From Branchiostoma floridae (taxonomy: Eukaryota; Chordata; Leptocardii; Amphioxiformes; Branchiostomatidae), in the NCBI RefSeq assembly GCF_000003815.2, contig NC_049983.1, positions 8,911,470 through 8,971,469 on the forward strand: 60,000 bases of DNA. Direction: 5' to 3'. The notes under the pieces are model-generated. The model saw only the letters and a program-made list of their open reading frames with translations. It was not told the origin of the DNA and did no database searches. Position numbers and translations under genes: made by a program. Positions 34,493-45,770 of this stretch are shown in pieces; position 1 is the first letter of the stretch, and each line of letters begins with the position of its first letter.

Positions 34493-34721
34493 AAAGATGG
34501 TAACTCACAGCATCTGGGGCAACGGTGTGGCACTGTGGGGTTCGAAAGATCAGTCAACGAATTTCAGAGATAAAGAACGTATTTTCGTACGTTTTGTGCA
34601 TTTTGTTGTCTTCTAAGTCATGCTTTTACAAATTACGCAATATCTAGATTATAAAAAAAGTCGTCGAAAATAACACAACAGTGCCGCACCGGTGCCCCAG
34701 GTGCAGTGAGATACCACCTTT
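34493..34721. mobile_element. MITE family A copy 4
   Basis: AAAGATGGTAACTCACAGC and GTGCAGTGAGATACCACCTTT are mirrored ends. The interior TTTTGTGCATTTTGTTGTCTTC is identical to copy 3. Confidence 0.7.
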
Positions 34722-35399
34722 ACAACTAGTCTATTTTGTGTTTATCGCAAAATCGTTGACGCTTAACCTTTTTAAATAACCGTACATTTTCTCCGCTCTT
34801 TTCAATCGTGAAAAGCGATCAGGTTAATTACCGTTTAACTGCCCTCTTTTAAGCCACCTGTGTTGAAATTTCCAAATTGATCTACTATATACTGTTCAGA
34901 CAGTACCATCCGTTTCATAGTTTTTGCATAGTATGCCTTTTACAATTCCAACCAAGTCCAGTCTTTTCTTTCAGTGCTATTGAAGAAAATTTTATCGCAA
35001 TTGCCCGACCCTTTGAAGGATCAACTATCAAAACACCGTAATAGTTTACAACAAGCAGCACAAGCTTATCTTAAACAACTCTTTCCTTTCTGTAGATGTT
35101 GCCCAAACATGGCGCTAATTTTGCCCCCCACCCTTGGTAACCTTTGTCCCAAAACTGTCGGCCTTTACCAAAGCCCTGCACACAGTTTACACACTAGTGA
35201 CGTAGCAAACCGCGCGACACAAAATGTAATCTGATTTCTCTCACAATGCTTGTTTACCGTCCCAGCTGTCAAGTCGGTAAAGGTAAGGCGTTGTGTTGAC
35301 CCAAGTCTGTACACACTTTTCTTCGAGAGGCGGGCCGCAGTCTTCAATTTCTTCTTAGGACGCAGCTTCGAGGCCAATTACGGTCAACTTATCGCTGGT

Positions 35400-35545
35400 A
35401 ATCTAAGGGTTTTATAGTACTTATTTGCCCGTGCCTCCCACGACGAGGCCAGGAGTTGCTCAAAGACCAACTCCTCACACCAAAAAAGCGGGACTACACA
35501 ACAACGCACACCACGTTTTCCGTGCCATTGACCGCATAACTACAG
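35400..35545 (+). other. likely 5' UTR exon of the GAS2-like gene (5' limit unknown)
   Basis: The stretch ends in ACTACAG|GTAAGA (donor 35546), a strong consensus. TTTTATAGT at about 35409 is a TATA-like box. The next strong acceptor downstream in the right orientation is AACAG|CT at 37058, just before the GAS2-like start codon. The pairing is inferred; no cDNA is available. Confidence 0.4.
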
Positions 35546-35910
35546 GTAAGAGTTAAGTGTATAGACTCTTCGTGATGTTTTTGTTTGAGACCCCGCCGTT
35601 TGAAGTTCACCTGTTGCACACACCGCTGCTCTTGAGCCAACTTAGCACTTTACAAATGTAGAAATGACGACTGCGAAGGGGCAAAACATTTGGTCACTAT
35701 AGCAGGACCAACCGAACAGGTACAGTCATTTCATGTGTTAGATCCCCTTTCTAAATTATTACACGGCGATAGCTAAGAATGGATTTGTATGATCCTTCAT
35801 TTCATAAGTGGAACATGATGCAAGATGTAAATGTATGATTTCGAAGGCAACAAAACGTAATTTTTAGTCGCTAATAAACGGTCGCTGCTTCTAGTTGAAA
35901 TGGGGAGTTA

Positions 35911-36120
35911 GGGCCCGGTCACATAGGTCGAGCGATCGTCATACGATTTTGAATTTTCAGGAAGGCTGCGACAGAATCAACGACCGACATGGGTCCAAAA
36001 CAGCATTTTGTGTACCAAGATAGTTGAACTTTACAGGAGACGTACATAATTGTCCTCCAAAATGCCCGAACTTAGCGATCGTGTGACGATCTCAAAACCT
36101 AATAGTGTGTGATTGCGCCC
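35911..36120. mobile_element. MITE family B copy 1
   Basis: GGGCCCGGTCACATAGGTCG and the degraded inverse end GTGTGTGATTGCGCCC bound 210 bp. The interior TTTTGGAGGACAATTxTGTACG is shared, inverted, with 40820-40998. If the 35545-37059 splice is right, this copy is intronic. Confidence 0.6.
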
Positions 36121-37060
36121 TTATATTATTCACGAAACGTGAGACTTCGATACCAACATTGACACAAGTATGATCCACTGTTTGGCTGGTGACGCTTGAA
36201 ACCATTCCGCTGTCTCAACAAGGTGTAAAGTGATTTCTATTGTGGTCGTAAACACGTCGATTAGGGCCAGTAACGCCGGCTATAGTGTGTTTGCTGAGTA
36301 GTGCTTGTTTTGTGTGGTACTGTAACTACTATAGCCGTCCTAACTAATCCCTAAGCAGATATTGGGGGCATGAGGTTGGAACGTTTTCTGGCTGCCAAGC
36401 TCCCATGGCAGCGAGGTACAAGAGAGACCATACAGTCATAAAAGCTTGCAATCCTCCTGTTCCACCTCAACATCTGCTTGGAGATTAGGTCCAGCCTTGT
36501 AAGCCAGCCTGGATGCCAGACTGTTTCTAGGGTCTATACAGTCCAACTCCTCGGCTATAGGGCCAACATGCCCCCAAGGAAACTCTACATCAGGCCCCCT
36601 TTCAATTAGACCCTGATATATAAACCGTGATCGAAATATATCATTGAGATCGGACCGGAGTCTAGAATCCAGGCAAAGACGGGCGTATAATATAAAAAAA
36701 AAATACAAGCTGGTCTACTTACATGTTAGACTACGATGCACTCTCAAACGGTCCCCATTTTTTGTACGGCGCTTGTTTCCCCATAACCGCTAGGACTAAG
36801 AAATTGTAGAATGCCAGTGGTCTTTCAGACCATGCATGAATTTTTCCAGTACTGTAATACAACACTTGCCCTCTTTTCCCCTAGCCTACCATTCCGAGAC
36901 TATATCCACTACCAACACTGAAGAAAACTTTTATTTGACGAAAAAATCTTCTTTCCGAAATTTACACATTTTCAAAACGTAACTAAGTTTTTCTGTAGTC
37001 TAGATCTTTGATATGCTGTATGAGTCTAATTTTTTTGCTTTATTACATTATCCAACAGCT

Positions 37061-37081
37061 ATGATCATTGGACGTCAATAG
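37061..37081 (+). promoter_or_regulatory. six-codon upstream open reading frame
   Basis: ATG ATC ATT GGA CGT CAA TAG lies in the short 5' UTR, two bases after the acceptor (exon start 37059) and 17 nt before the main ATG, in a different frame. A uORF this close usually lowers translation of the main frame. The effect here is inferred. Confidence 0.4.
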
Positions 37082-37098
37082 AAGGTAGATATCCAAAC

Positions 37099-37629
37099 AT
37101 GGCGTCACGTCCAGGTACCCCCCGCGGCCACGGGTCCCCTTCCCCCCTCTCCATCCGACGGTTCAACTCCACGGAAGAGTACATGTCAGTCATCCGAAAC
37201 GGGCTCTCCGATTGGCTCAACTCTCTCTACAACTTGAACGTGACTCCCGACGACTTGATCGAGTACCTGAGCACGGGGGTGGTGTTGTGTCACCACGCCA
37301 ACACGTGGGAGGTGGAGAGGGGGACGGAGTACCGTGTTCACTTCTCCCCACGGGCTACCCAGGGGTCGTTTCAGGCCAGAGACAACGTGTCCCTCTTCAT
37401 CAATTGGTGTAGGCGCAGTCTACAGTTCCCTGAGACTCTTCTCTTCGAGACAAACGACTTGGTAGAGGGAAGAAACGAGCACAACTTTCTTGTGTGTCTG
37501 TTGGAAGTTGCGAGGAAGGGTTCGGAGGTTGGGCTGTCCGAACCAGTGTTCGACTTGCCCGAGATGAGTGTGGAAAAGTTCGCCACAGGACCGCTGAGTA
37601 GTATACCACTGTCTTACAGTGACAAAAAG
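37099..37629 (+). CDS. GAS2L: GAS2-like protein, calponin-homology exon (residues 1-177)
   Basis: This encodes a CH domain of the GAS2/GAS2L type, which in characterised members binds actin. The domain spans roughly residues 28-140. Visible family marks are DWLNSLYNL (38-46), LSTGVVLCHHAN (57-68), GSFQARDNVSLFINWCR (89-105), LFETNDLV (115-122) and VCLLEVARKG (132-141), which match GAS2L family members closely. ATG 37099 has a strong start context (A at -3, G at +4). The frame is open upstream to the acceptor at 37058, so an N-terminal extension from an earlier exon is possible. The exon ends AAAAAG|GTAATA at 37629 in phase 0. Which paralogue it is cannot be told from the window. Confidence 0.88.
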
Positions 37630-39185
37630 GTAATAAGCATATTTTTCCTCTGAACATACATTAGACAACACGTAGTGCCATAGATGGAGAATTAACAAGC
37701 ATACCAGACACTAGGTCTAGCCAAAGTGATTGGTTGTTCAGTATGAGTATGTAACACTGTGTGACTTTCTATAGTGATTGGTATTCAAAGTTTATGACGA
37801 CAGAATGCCTTTTTCAAAAACACAATCACGTGGACTGTGTATCTGATAAAGGATGGTCCTGTTAGATGATAAATGATATATGAAAATGAAATGAAATGTT
37901 CATCCCGGTAAAACAATACAGAGATAAATAGAAAGTAGCTCCACTGGTAGCAGCTTCACAGTTGAGCTCTGAGTTAATATAAGTCGGTAACTGGGAGAGC
38001 CCGGTTCAATAATGGGAAGGGCATCTCTGTTGCAATTGGGGCTGCACCTATATTTCGGTAGGGGCGTAAAAATGGAGGTTCCCTTGTTCAAGGAGGTGCC
38101 TCATGAAATCCCTCTCTACAGAAACTATACTCTCTATGAAGCCATACTCTTCATGAAACGCAAACTGCATGGAAACTTACTAACATATGTGCCACTAGGC
38201 AGTACAAGGTGAACAACAAAGGTTATCTGATAATGTTTGCTGTACATTGCACACTCGGTATCGAGGGAACTATGTACTCCTTCCGGGGCACATGTCAATG
38301 ACCTGTGCGTGCTCCGAATATGCGGAAAATGGCGTCATAAGGAGTGATCTAGCAGGTATTGATTTGACGTCATCCACATGTGAGCTAACTTTCCATTCGA
38401 GACATGGCTTACTTAAAAAGGGAAAAAGAAACGTGACCTTGACAAATTAGGTCAATGCCAGATAATAGAAGAACATCCTGGGAATATTCCATGCATTGGG
38501 CAGTCCCTGACTGTGGCACAGTGGATCTAAACTTCAGACTAGGAGTAATAGAGGAACGAGACCTTGTCTGCCTCCAAACCCCCAATCACATGCATACCTA
38601 ATACCAGCTCAAAAAAGAACGAGGAATGGTCGTGCCTTCAAGTACCAGAGATACCAACCTAGGATTGATGTGTTCAAAAATTAGCACTTTCCCAGAACTA
38701 TCATGTAGTGGAATTTGTTATCACCATGCACAGTAGGGGGGTCTTCTTTGGATAGTTTTAAAAAGCATTACTGATAGATGTCCAAAAGTTAGGTGTGACA
38801 GGTCGTTCAGTGTAATATAACCAGCTACTGCCGCGCCGCGTGCCTACGAAGCTGATGTGTTACACCGAAGGGTGGTCACCGGCTATATACATATACCTAG
38901 TACCTGGATGTCAAAACACCGTTCGGTTTGAATCCCAGTACAGGTGTTTCGGAATAGCCCAGCTAAATTTTGAAACGTTACTTAGAATTGAACTAATGTT
39001 TTGCTTGTGCCAATTCTGTCAGCTAATGTAAAAGAAAGACGACTAGAAGGTTGTCTTTACGTGATTTCTTCCGCATCTTATCTGGAATGAGCAACATTTC
39101 TTCATTCTCCTACAGCAGAGTACCGTTGGGGACCGGGCGTTAGGAGGATGCATTTCTTTAGATCCAGAATCATTGCACACAGATA

Positions 39186-40215
39186 TTGGCGATGGTTAAA
39201 CAGGAAGAAAGTGAATACATGGCCTCAAATCCCTTAACTTTCCCAACTTCTATCCCCTATCTAAGTTCTGAAAGAGACAAATGTTTCGTGCGGAACTCTA
39301 ATAGAATGTTATACCCAGGAACAGCTTTTTTTCGCTTCCAACACCGCACACAGATATCATATCTTGCGAAACGTTGGTATACGAGTACGTGAGATAATTG
39401 AATAGTGTACAAGTCCTGGAATCCTTCAAATGTCGTCCCATCTTCTTTTCCCATTCTGAGTTCCGAATGAGAGGAATTTCTCATGTGGAACGGAATATAG
39501 AATAATGTTACTCGGAATAAGGAATCTTTTTAGATCCGACAATGCCCATATATATTGGCCATGATATACCGTCTAACACGAGGGAAGATAATAGTATACT
39601 AGTCTTCGTATCCTTCAACTGTCGTCCCAGAGTCTACCCCCAATCTGAGTTTTGATAGAGACAAATGTTTTATGTAGAACTCAAATGATATGTTGAACAT
39701 TGGAATATCCCTTTTTTTTGCTCCAACATTGCATGCATACAGATATTAGTCCTGGTGTAACGTAGGTCTACATGAGCAAAGTGAATAGCGTACAAGTCCT
39801 CCAATCCTTCAACTGTCGTCCCAGCTTCCATCCCCAATCTGAGTTTTGAGAAAGACAAATATTTCATGTAGAACTCAAATCACATGTTGTACATTGGAAT
39901 AGCCTTTATTTTGTTCCAACATTGCATGCCAAGTTGTATAACGTTGGTCTACGTGAGCGAAGTGAATAGTGTACAAGACCTCCAATCCTTCAACTGTCTT
40001 CCCAGCTTCTATCCCCAATCTGAGTTTTGAGAAAGACAAATGTTTCATGTAGAACTCAAATCACATGTTGTACAATGGAATAACCTTCATTTTGCTCCAA
40101 CATTGCATACAGATATTAGCCCTTGTATAACGTTGGTCTACGTGAGCAAAGTGAATAGTGTACAAGACCGTAATCCTTCAACTGTCCTCCCATGTTCTTA
40201 TATCTCCAATCCTTA
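39186..40215. repeat. intronic satellite, about 185-bp period, five to six copies
   Basis: AATCCTTCAACTGTCGTCCC ... CCCCAATCTGAGTTTTGA ... CATTGCAT.CAGATATTAG recurs near 39415, 39605, 39800, 39980 and 40165. The central copies are the most alike. It lies wholly in the GAS2-like intron. Confidence 0.85.
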
Positions 40216-40540
40216 GTCCCATACATGTGGTGTGCTGGATATGATCGCTATCTCGTAGTGTTAGTTTAACCCCTTAACTAGTCAACACTCGTCCTCGACC
40301 CCTTCTTTCACAGTCGCGGAGTGAAAAGTTCAAACTGCGAAGTTATTGAATGTTATCTGCGAAGTACAGAACTTCAAACAAACCCTTTTGTGGAGCTCAC
40401 TGTTCGTTTATCGACAGGGTATTGATTTACGTCTAGGTACCATAACTCTTTCTCGGCTCTGGGGTAATAAATGTCAGGTTGCCCCTCTTAAATTCCATTT
40501 TCTTACCGCTCGAGTTCTCAATTGTTTCCGAGTTCTGAAA

Positions 40541-40822
40541 CCCCCTTTCCACTAAAGGCTGCGACCGCACTGCGACCACGCTGCGAACGCGTTTTGAACG
40601 CGCTGCGAATGAGCTGTGAACGCGTTGCGAACGCGCAGCGCCCAGCGATTTAACAGCTCGCTCAACGAATTTCATACAAAAAGAACATATTTTCATATTT
40701 TGTGTGTTTTAGTGCGTTTTGCATCATACTTGCATCATATTGCAGTTATTAGATCAAGGGCCACACAAATCCTACGGTGGTCGCTGTATAGTCGTTCAGA
40801 GATCGCCGTCTAGTGGAAAGGG
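40541..40822. mobile_element. MITE family C copy 2
   Basis: CCCCCTTTCCACTAAAGGC and GATCGCCGTCTAGTGGAAAG are imperfectly mirrored ends. The left subterminal part is expanded into CTGCGAxCGCG repeats (40559-40645). It abuts the family B copy at 40820. Confidence 0.6.
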
Positions 40823-40998
40823 CGCGGTCACATAGGTCGTACGATCGCTAACTTCGGGCATTTTGGAGGACAATCATGTACGTCTTCTGCAAAGTTCAAC
40901 TGTCTTGATACGCAAAATTTTGTTTCCATCACAGCTTGCCTGAAAGTTCTAGGGCATCAAAATCGTACGACGATCGCACGACCTAAGTGACCGCGCCC
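40820..40998. mobile_element. MITE family B copy 2, best preserved
   Basis: GGGCGCGGTCACATAGGTCG at the left and CGACCTAAGTGACCGCGCCC at the right are near-perfect inverted repeats about 35 bp long. It is 179 bp in total with no coding sequence. Confidence 0.75.
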
Positions 40999-41687
40999 AA
41001 AGGGGACCTGAGTGGTTCAAACTTCGAAGGCATCAAATCTGCGGTTTCCTGCGTCATCAAAAATTTAGGAAATATTAATCGTAGTATTATCCTTTTCATA
41101 TCCATGCATTGATTTTATCGAATGACCTTTTGCCCCCAAATTGTGTCTACTGTTCTGGGGATTACAGACAAAAGCATAAAATTTGACGACTTATCCACTC
41201 CTGTGGTTTACTTTATTGACGGCGTTTTCGGTGTGCTTTTAGCTACCGGGAGAGATAGAATGCTGATGGTTTGGGTATGATAGTACCATGTCTTTATGCT
41301 CTAAATAGTAGTCAATAAAGACGTGGAAAACATAACTACATGTAACAACAATATTTACAAACAAACCGATCTCTACAGCTGAATAAGATACAGCGGACGT
41401 TTCGAGTGATGTCCATCACTAGTACTCAGCTTCAGTACTTAAGCATCACCAGAATAAATTGACAGAACAAGTGACAAGTGACACAGATGAAGAAGAGTGA
41501 TGAATGTCACTCGAAACCACCGGAAGTGAACTCTGTATCTTATCTAGGTGTAGAAATTGGTTGTCTTTTAATATTGTTTACCTGGATGTCTAACATAACG
41601 TAACATGCATATATGTTGTAGGACATCTGATTTTTTTTTGTATGTTGTGAAAAATTAGAGTTTACTATTTGTTTTAATTCTATTCAG

Positions 41688-44417
41688 GTCCCTCCAAGTA
41701 CGGAATCCAAAAGAGACTCCGACACAACGCAGAAAACTCCACCTCTCCAAAGGAGACATCCTCAGCGCTCTGTTTCCACTCCGAGTCTGGTTTCCTCTGA
41801 TGGAGCGACCGGAAATGACGTCTCCTCCAGCAAGGTGACCGGAAATAATGTCATGATGGTTGTGCGCGACTCTCATGGAAAGCACACGGTGTTACGTGAC
41901 CGCACGGAGCCAGTGAACCTAGAAGCGAAGAACTACCAACTCGTGTGTGCTGATACTGTCGAGCTACCAACCAATAAGACCAAGCGAGACGAAGACGCGA
42001 CGTTACACGTTATGGCGGCGATTCCAGCAAACGATATGGAAGCGAAGCCTGGAGACGAAGTGTTCTGCAAGAGTACGGAGATTGTTGCGCCGCCAAAAAG
42101 TTGCCCCGTGCACGGAAGGTCGTCCTCGTTGGATGACGTTGCGCACGGACAGCGCCCGAACACACCAACCGAGAAAACGAGGGCGACTAGACGTTGGTCG
42201 GACGGGTTTCAGACACAGCCGAGAACCACTGGAAGAAGAGACAGTACCAAGTCACCATCAGAGCGCGTTCTATCACGTGTGATCGCGGCAAAAAGTTCTC
42301 AAGGAACACACTTCGAGTCCCCGTTCATACAATCGGAAAGACACCAACATCAACACGTTTCATCGCCTCGAAGGGGTTCGCTTGGTTGCTCCGTCTGTCC
42401 CAAACACTCGAACGAAGAGGAGAGTTTAGAGTCGTTCTGGGAAAGACTGTCTCGTCCCAAAACCAGGAGGAAATCACTGCCTTCTGGGTTGCCGACTGTG
42501 TCTGAAAACGTGACGAGACAGAGACCAAAGTCAGCTGACGGCAGACTACACGCTAGAAGGGGCACCTTTACTTGCAGCAGTAGTACAGACCAGATTTCTC
42601 TGAGTCCTAGGGGTAACACGTGGGGAGGAAAGAACTTAAACTCCTCTTTGGACAAAAATGATTCAGAGCAACCAAGGCCACGTCCGCGTTCGGCCATGGG
42701 AAAGTTAGGACCGGACCGGACTCCTGTGAGTCCTCGATGGAACACAGGAATGACCAGAATCTCTCCGGACAAAAATGGACCTGAAGGACCGAGACCACGA
42801 CCGCGTTCAGCAATGGCAAAGTTTGATGGCTCCAGGTCCACGCCTCAAAACCCACGTGAAAAAGAGCGACCTATAAATGAAAGAAGCCCAAAGGAAAATA
42901 CATATAATCCTTTAGATATTAAGAAAGAAACGTCAAAGGAGATGGACAGAGCCACTAGTTTTCGTAACAGAAACAGCAAAGAGCGAGTTTCAACAAGTCC
43001 TAGAGGTAACGTAGTGGGAAGGACTAGAAACATTAATGAATCTCCGGACAGAAATGGACACGAGCACCCGAGACCACGTCCGCGTTCCGCAATGGCAAAG
43101 TTTGAAGCTCCAACCTTCCCACCTCTAAACCCACTTGAAAAGGGGAAAAACTTAACCGGAAGAAACTCAAAGGAAAACTTCAAGGATAATCATTCCTTAG
43201 ATATCAGGAAAGAAAGGCCAGACGAGAGAAACACGTCTACTAGTTTTCCGAACAGTACCAACAGGGAAAGAACTTCACGAAGTTCAAGAAGTAACACAGA
43301 AAATTTCGTCCCCTTTCGGAACAGGGACAACCCTGAGACGAGACCACGGCCCCGGTCGGCAGTGGCAAAGTTAGAAGGTTCCCCACCTCGACAAGTGCGT
43401 GCAGAAGAGCAATTCCCAAACGGAAAAGATGTTAAAGAGAAGAAGACACCAGCTAGACATGCCTCTTCTCCGGATATCAGGAAGAAAACATCAGTAGAGG
43501 AAAACGGAACCAGCAAGGCCAGTGGTCGCATCCCTTTGGAACGCGCCAACAGTTTTACTATCAAGGAAAGGCGGGCACAAAGTGAGTCATCGGACAGAAC
43601 TCCAAATCACCGACGAGAAAATGGCTTCTCCGCCATAGACAGATCTAAGTCGTTGCCTCTCATTGACGAGGTTTTCGTAGACAAGAGACAAGAAAGATTC
43701 GTTTCTATGTCAACGAGACCGACAGTTGTCAATCACAGCTCGTCAGAATCCGCTAAACAAAGCAAAACGTTCTATCCTACATTTCAACACAACTCAGACA
43801 ACCGAACAAGGTCTCTTGATCGCCGCGTGTCAGACTCGTACGCCATGGTTGGACGAGATCGCACTGAAGTTGATCGCGAAGTTTACGAAGACTTCTTGAG
43901 AGAAGTCGGGAGGACGAAATCTCCATCACCTGCTGTGTTACGACGTCTTAGTCCGTCTACAGTAAACAACAACAAAAACATACACCAACAAACAACAACA
44001 GCAAACAACATCAACACCAGCACACAACATCACAGTAACACATATAGGGAGGCAAACTTTAAACAAAATGACGAGACAGAGGAAGCGTACAGTTCTTCCT
44101 CTGACGACGCCTCGCCAGACTTGAAACGATCGGGGCTACGCCCGTGTACGCCCGTCCCGTCAGACCACAAACTTCCCAGGGATGTGTCGCCTAGACAAGA
44201 CCCGGTACCGTGGCCTCCCTCTAGGATTCCCCGCCCGACATTTTATGTGTCCCCGGAGGAGACGGGAGCAGGCCCCGTTGTTTCACCTTCAGCTCAGTGC
44301 TCGAACGCTAAGAATTTGCAGGATTTCCTGGACTATCTACACACGTCGAACGCGCTACAGCGGTCAGATTCTGTGTCTTTGACGTCAGATTCTAGCGAAG
44401 GAAGCACCTTAATATAA
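41688..44417 (+). CDS. GAS2L: GAS2-like protein, long tail exon (residues 178-1086)
   Basis: This single 2.7-kb terminal exon continues the CH exon in phase 0 and ends at TAA 44415-44417. The predicted tail is rich in R, S, P, N and E and looks intrinsically disordered. A motif PRPRSAMAKF (or GKL, VAKL) occurs at residues 508, 547, 640 and 730, with a degenerate RPKSADGRL at about 457; units between them share SPRGNT / SPDKNG and SKE blocks. SRIP at residues 1022-1025 (44220-44231), with basic and proline neighbours, fits the SxIP motif by which GAS2L proteins bind EB1. Asn/Gln/Thr-rich codon runs lie near 43965-44040. No GAR (microtubule-binding) domain is visible, unlike typical GAS2L proteins. 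A role in actin-microtubule cross-talk is inferred from the family. Confidence 0.82.
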   Translation, partial: VPPSTESKRDSDTTQKTPPLQRRHPQRSVSTPSLVSSDGATGNDVSSSKVTGNNVMMVVRDSHGKHTVLRDRTEPVNLEAKNYQLVCADTVELPTNKTKRDEDATLHVMAAIPANDMEAKPGDEVFCKSTEIVAPPKSCPVHGRSSSLDDVAHGQRPNTPTEKTRATRRWSDGFQTQPRTTGRRDSTKSPSERVLSRVIAAKSSQGTHFESPFIQSERHQHQHVSSPRRGSLGCSVCPKHSNEEESLESFWERLSRPKTRRKSLPSGLPTVSENVTRQRPKSADGRLHARRGTFTCSSSTDQISLSPRGNTWGGKNLNSSLDKNDSEQPRPRPRSAMGKLGPDRTPVSPRWNTGMTRISPDKNGPEGPRPRPRSAMAKFDGSRSTPQNPREKERPINERSPKENTYNPLDIKKETSKEMDRATSFRNRNSKERVSTSPRGNVVGRTRNINESPDRNGHEHPRPRPRSAMAKFEAPTFPPLNPLEKGKNLTGRNSKENFKDNHSLDIRKERPDERNTSTSFPNSTNRERTSRSSRSNTENFVPFRNRDNPETRPRPRSAVAKLEGSPPRQVRAEEQFPNGKDVKEKKTPARHASSPDIRKKTSVEENGTSKASGRIPLERANSFTIKERRAQSESSDRTPNHRRENGFSAIDRSKSLPLIDEVFVDKRQERFVSMSTRPTVVNHSSSESAKQSKTFYPTFQHNSDNRTRSLDRRVSDSYAMVGRDRTEVDREVYEDFLREVGRTKSPSPAVLRRLSPSTVNNNKNIHQQTTTANNINTSTQHHSNTYREANFKQNDETEEAYSSSSDDASPDLKRSGLRPCTPVPSDHKLPRDVSPRQDPVPWPPSRIPRPTFYVSPEETGAGPVVSPSAQCSNAKNLQDFLDYLHTSNALQRSDSVSLTSDSSEGSTLI

Positions 44418-44760
44418 CGTTTCTCATCATGTTTCTATACAATGATTTATACAACACTACAAGAATCAGTGTGAAACTAGTGTCACATCTAGAAGGTTAC
44501 AGGGCATTTAATACAAACAAACAATTAAATTCACACACACCCTGGTCACTCAATACTAGTAAGCAGTTTACGTAGTACTACTCACTGGTACTGCTCATCC
44601 GTACGCAACTGTTTGAATTATTACGTTTGTACAATGTAACGTTACATATGACGTCGTTACTACAACACAGTTTCAGGATACTTCAGAGCATTTTTCATTA
44701 ATACTTCAAGTGCCTTACAGTGTCAATATTTGCGAATAAATTAACGCAATAACACGTGCA
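44418..44760 (+). other. 3' UTR of the GAS2-like gene with AATAAA
   Basis: AATAAA at 44735-44740, about 320 nt after the stop, is the first canonical poly(A) signal. The end point near 44760 is an estimate. Confidence 0.45.
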
Positions 44761-45770
44761 AATTTGTGCCTTATTTCTTAGCTTAGTTCTGACAGAGAAA
44801 CTAGGGCGCTTCACAACAGATTCCAAAGAAAGAAAGAAAGAAACAAATCTAGTCGCTACATAAGTATACCTGGATTTCAATTTCAAAGATTAGTTTGAGA
44901 TATTTGAACAATTTCTTCAATCAACTCCCCATTACATTATCATCCCTGATCGTAATCTCACTATTCTTTGAACTTGGTAAATACGTATACCGTAATCATT
45001 AGATAACCTCATATGTTCTCAATGTCAAGCATGAGTCATGTAAGAAAACACGGGTACAACTTCACATCCTTGTCCTTGCCAGGCGATTTGTTTACATAAC
45101 CTCTTATCTGGACACAATGTCAATGTCAATTCCTGATTCTAATCAGTCTGTCAGGTTTTCATTAATTTTGTTATGAAGTCCTGTCGAAAGCACTGCCACG
45201 TTGTCGTAAAAGGCACGCTTTCGTTGACATTCGCAGCCGCCATTTTGAATGTGGAGGTCAAATAATGTTTGCTATCAAAAAATAAGGCAGAGGCTGATTT
45301 ACAAGTTCTTGAGGATGAAATGTAATTAGTACATAAACGTATATACAAAATACATCATTAACTCGGTATCTTGTAAACTTCTACATGATATCAAGTTCAT
45401 TGCCCCAAGCAAGGTCACTGACACGATCCTAGTGGTCAGCTTATGACGTAGGCTCTTATCTTAGTACAGCTTAGGTCACATAACGTTACTGGTTTTAATT
45501 ATAATACAAGGCCATTACAGTCATTCAATCCACCGTTCAAGTTCGAGTTGGAAAGGTTCAGTTAGGGGAAAGAGTGCTCATGTAGTCCTAACGTTCCACG
45601 CGACTTTTACTCCCGCTTCGGCATGTGACGAATACTAGTAACTTTTGTACGAGGCATTCGTGTACGGCAACGCCCCCTATTGGCTGCTGTGATGCACAGC
45701 ACAAAGAACAAAACATTAAACAGTAAGAAGTCAATTGTATGATAGTCTACCAGAGTAGACTAAAGCCCCG
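44760..45770. other. no gene recognised
   Basis: AT-rich DNA. GCCGCCATTTTGAATG at 45234-45249 resembles a YY1-type site but has no promoter context. Confidence 0.4.

Larger units (their letters stand above)
37630..41687 (+). other. intron of the GAS2-like gene
   Basis: GT at 37630 and AG at 41687 (TTTTAATTCTATTCAG) bound a 4,058-bp intron in phase 0. I looked for a GAR-domain exon (conserved KYRVGD, HVMVRVGGGWDTL type segments) and found none. The intron holds a 185-bp satellite (39186-40215), MITEs of families C and B (40541-40998) and an inverted repeat at about 41384-41546. The 37700-39180 part is unrecognised. Confidence 0.65.

Noticed and set aside
35165-35377. Minus-strand basic 70-residue frame (MASKLRPKKKLK start)
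   Set aside because: No family resemblance and no conserved context; it lies in the presumed promoter region of the GAS2-like gene.
41384-41546. Hammerhead ribozyme / Penelope-type end (CATCACTCGAAACG on the minus strand)
   Set aside because: GAAAC is present, but the CUGANGA core box is not found at the required position; only the inverted repeat is supported.
41835-44417. Independent 860-codon gene starting at 41835
   Set aside because: The first codon is GTG inside an exon that begins at a good acceptor at 41688 and continues the CH exon in phase 0.
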